A DNA stretch of 6,611 bases from Deltaproteobacteria bacterium (GTDB lineage Bacteria > Desulfobacterota_B > Binatia > Binatales > Binataceae): positions 1-6,611 of the forward strand of contig JAKAVX010000155.1 of assembly GCA_021827465.1 (NCBI GenBank). Reading direction: 5' to 3'. Below the pieces are notes generated by a model. The model saw only the letters and a program-made list of their open reading frames with translations. It had not been told where the DNA came from and did no database searches. The translations under genes were made by a program, and so were the position numbers. Below, in pieces: positions 5,243 through 6,611 of the stretch. Positions within the stretch are counted from its first letter, which is position 1. Each line of letters starts with the position of its first letter.

Positions 5243-5968
5243 ATGATACCGCTGCGTGACGATGCCGCCTCGCGCCGATTGACCGCGGTCAACACGGTGC
5301 TGATCGTGGCGAACGTGGCCGTGTTTGCCTACGAAGTCTCGCTCGGCCATGCGGTCGGAACGTTCATCGATCGGTACGCGATGGTGCCGGAGCGAGTGGC
5401 GCATCTGCTGGGAGCCGCGGCGCGCGGCGCATACATGGTTTCGCGTCCGGCGCCCGCGATAGTGACGCTCGTCACCTCGATGTTTCTCCACGGCGGAATC
5501 CTGCACATCGTGGGCAACATGCTCTACCTGTTTATCTTCGGTGCGGCGGTCGAGGAGGCGATGGGTCACTGGAGGTTCCTCGGCTTTTACTTCGCGTCGG
5601 GGATCGCGGCGGCGGTCGCGATGGCGGCCGCGATGCCGAATTCAAACGTCCCGGTTATCGGCGCGAGCGGAGCGATCGCGGGCGTGCTCGGCGCCTACTT
5701 CGTGCTGTTCCCGCGCGCGCGAGTGCTGACCTTCATACCGTTAATCGTCGTGATTCAAATGATCGAGATTCCGGCGGTGCTGTACCTGCTCGTCTGGTTC
5801 GCGATGCAACTTTACTGGGGACTTCACGAAGGCGGGCAATCGTCTATCGCTGGCGGAGTCGCATGGTGGGCGCACGTGGGCGGCTTCATGTTCGGAATCG
5901 CACTCGGTCCTCTGCTGGCCCGCCGAAGCCCCGCTCCACGCCGCCGCGCTCGTCGCGCCAGGGGATGA
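5243..5968 (+). CDS. Rhomboid-family intramembrane serine protease
   Basis: Inner-membrane serine protease of the rhomboid family (241 residues, basic six-helix bacterial form) that cleaves membrane-anchored substrates within or next to their transmembrane segment. Hydrophobic segments lie at about 14-33, 74-102, 110-131, 137-157, 160-191 and 203-225. Catalytic Ser 142 is in VIGASGAIAG and catalytic His 211 in WWAHVGGFMFG. The HxxxN pair His 88 / Asn 92 (ILHIVGNMLYLF) matches the oxyanion-side residues of GlpG, so the enzyme should be active. The tail after 226 is Arg-rich (RRSPAPRRRARRARG) and probably cytoplasmic. There is no cytoplasmic N-terminal domain of the GlpG kind. No clear Shine-Dalgarno sequence precedes the ATG, so expression may be low. 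It diverges from the hydrolase gene and precedes dnaB with a 374-base gap. The substrate is unknown. Confidence 0.93.
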   Translation: MIPLRDDAASRRLTAVNTVLIVANVAVFAYEVSLGHAVGTFIDRYAMVPERVAHLLGAAARGAYMVSRPAPAIVTLVTSMFLHGGILHIVGNMLYLFIFGAAVEEAMGHWRFLGFYFASGIAAAVAMAAAMPNSNVPVIGASGAIAGVLGAYFVLFPRARVLTFIPLIVVIQMIEIPAVLYLLVWFAMQLYWGLHEGGQSSIAGGVAWWAHVGGFMFGIALGPLLARRSPAPRRRARRARG

Positions 5969-6085
5969 TCTCGAGCCGATGCGCCGATTTCAGACATCAA
6001 CTGGGACAAGGGCCGGAGAAATCTCGCCTAAAGTGTTACTTCAGATTTTCTTAGCCCTGAAAAAGGCCTCGGATGACGTCTGGAA

Positions 6086-6169
6086 GGGCATTTTCGATTG
6101 CGCAAGAGACGCAGTCGAAAATATCCACAGGATCTTGTTGTTGAATTCTGTGGATATCTAAAAATGCCC
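6086..6169. repeat. Nested inverted repeats able to form a three-way junction
   Basis: Three sets of complementary arms are nested. The outer stem is GGGCATTTT (6086-6094) with AAAATGCCC (6161-6169), 9 bp perfect. Inside it, hairpin A pairs 6095-6102 with 6110-6117 (8 bp, one T-G wobble, loop CAAGAGA). Hairpin B pairs ATATCCACAG (6121-6130) with CTGTGGATAT (6148-6157), 10 bp perfect. Single-strand joints are zero, three and three bases, so all three stems can form together. Hairpin A can instead extend to 13 bp (6090-6102 with 6110-6122), which breaks the outer stem, so two folds exclude each other. Hairpin B's arms are DnaA-box-like. It could work as cruciform or single-stranded DNA at an origin, or as RNA in a dnaB leader. 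Confidence 0.6.
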
Positions 6170-6231
6170 ACGAATCAGGCGAAAATCGCATACGCGCTAT
6201 CTGTGGAGATTGTGGGTAAAATTGTGGATAA
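6121..6231. promoter_or_regulatory. DnaA-box cluster upstream of dnaB (candidate oriC or dnaB control region)
   Basis: Five 9-mers resemble the DnaA box TTATCCACA. On the plus strand there is ATATCCACA at 6121-6129 (one mismatch). On the minus strand there are sites at 6149-6157 (one mismatch), 6202-6210 (ATCTCCACA, two mismatches), 6211-6219 (TTACCCACA, one mismatch) and 6223-6231 (TTATCCACA, perfect). The last three are head-to-tail with starts 9 and 12 bases apart. By hand count 6081-6240 is 88/160 A+T and 6111-6170 is 37/60, well above the flanking genes. Such clusters are known from replication origins, from DnaA-regulated promoters and from DnaA-titration loci. GATCTTGTTG at 6131 resembles the start of an E. 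coli origin 13-mer, but only once. Confidence 0.65.
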
Positions 6232-6342
6232 GTTGCCGCGATTCGGTCCCCGTTGAAGCAACGCTTGAAGACAAACTTTTGCGCTTGATCTGGCGCGCGA
6301 CGCCCCGCTCGGGATAACTTCTTGCCCACGGAGGGTTGTGCG

Positions 6343-6611
6343 GTGGCGGTGCAGACCGAGGAAGTCCTAAGGCGCGTTCCCCCACAAAATATCGAAGCGG
6401 AGCAGTCCGTCCTTGGCGCGATTCTGCTCGATAACGAGGCTATCAACTACGCCCTTGAGGTTATCGGGGACGAGGACTTTTACCGCGACGCCCATCGCGA
6501 GATTTTCCGCGCGATGGTCGAGTTGTCGGACCATAACCAGCCGGTCGACGCGATAACTCTCACCGAGTCGCTCAAGACCAAGGGCGTGCTCGAGCAGATA
6601 GGCGGCAGATC
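6343..6611 (+). CDS. dnaB: Replicative DNA helicase DnaB, N-terminal part (cut by window end)
   Basis: Start of the hexameric helicase that unwinds DNA at the replication fork and recruits primase. The 89 residues present match the DnaB N-terminal domain: RVPPQNIEAEQSVLGAILLD (11-30), then the DEDFYRDAHREIFRAMVEL region, the PVDAITLTESLKTKGVLEQIGG region and the window end. The RecA-like ATPase half lies beyond the window. The GTG at 6343 follows GGAGGG (6330-6335) by seven bases; a second in-frame GTG at 6349 is less well placed. In many bacteria dnaB follows rpsF-rpsR-rplI; here its upstream neighbour is a rhomboid gene and a long non-coding region with DnaA-box-like sites. A plasmid or phage DnaB is possible but nothing else here suggests one. 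Confidence 0.95.
   Translation, partial: MAVQTEEVLRRVPPQNIEAEQSVLGAILLDNEAINYALEVIGDEDFYRDAHREIFRAMVELSDHNQPVDAITLTESLKTKGVLEQIGGR

Larger units (their letters stand above)
5969..6342. other. 374-base gap between rhomboid gene and dnaB
   Basis: No gene is seen here; short open frames have no coding character. From left to right it holds an unremarkable 5969-6030, a short A+T-rich stretch at 6031-6064 with the small inverted repeat TTTTC (6046-6050) / GAAAA (6059-6063), the nested inverted repeats at 6086-6169 and the DnaA-box-like cluster to 6231. Further right are the small hairpin CGTTG-AAG-CAACG at 6251-6263 and the dnaB ribosome-binding site at 6330-6335. No convincing terminator for the rhomboid gene and no good -35/-10 pair for dnaB were found. 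Confidence 0.7.

Noticed and set aside
6131..6143. E. coli-type origin 13-mer or DnaA-trio element (GATCTTGTTGTTG)
   Set aside because: It is only a single copy with three mismatches to the 13-mer pattern, and the TTG triplets lack the central A typical of DnaA-trios.
6164..6172. Further DnaA-box-like site (ATGCCCACG), and a similar one at 6322-6330 (TTGCCCACG)
   Set aside because: They have four and three mismatches to TTATCCACA, too many to count as boxes.
6265..6318. dnaB promoter built from TTGAAG or TTGATC with GATAAC
   Set aside because: Spacings do not fit 16-18 bases and the -10 matches are poor.

Overview
The window is 6.6 kb of GC-rich bacterial chromosome with dense coding and third codon positions dominated by G and C. 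Nothing in it fixes the taxon. The gene mix (soluble histidine kinase with NarL-type regulator, VOC protein, nitroreductase, dienelactone hydrolase, rhomboid protease, DnaB) fits a free-living Gram-negative of soil or subsurface type. A delta-proteobacterial or Binatota-like lineage is only a guess. There is no tRNA, rRNA, CRISPR array or transposase gene.

Layout: 1-414 has no convincing gene. It holds strong hairpins and a repeated hairpin-plus-tail unit that looks like extragenic palindromic repeats. At 415-2660 a soluble NarL-family histidine kinase and a LuxR/NarL-type response regulator overlap by one base (TGATG) and form a two-component operon. At 2769-3332 lies a one-domain VOC (glyoxalase/dioxygenase-fold) protein, followed by three closely packed inverted repeats, the last a clear intrinsic terminator. 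At 3460-4146 is a nitroreductase-family flavoenzyme. It converges on a minus-strand dienelactone hydrolase family protein (4251-4976), whose own strong terminator lies at 4184-4225. A divergent intergenic region (4977-5242) separates it from a rhomboid intramembrane protease (5243-5968). The window ends inside the N-terminal domain of the replicative helicase DnaB (from 6343).

The most interesting stretch is the 374-base gap between the rhomboid gene and dnaB. It is visibly richer in A+T than its neighbours and holds five DnaA-box-like 9-mers. Three lie in tandem, one of them a perfect TTATCCACA on the minus strand, and two form a perfect inverted pair. The inverted pair is nested in a set of complementary arms that can fold into a three-way junction. 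This could be a chromosomal replication origin, a DnaA-controlled dnaB promoter, or a DnaA-titration site; the sequence alone does not decide.

The three soluble enzymes (VOC, nitroreductase, dienelactone hydrolase) could belong to a catabolic or detoxification neighbourhood, but they are not one operon: terminators and strand changes separate them. No link between the two-component system and these enzymes can be shown from the sequence.
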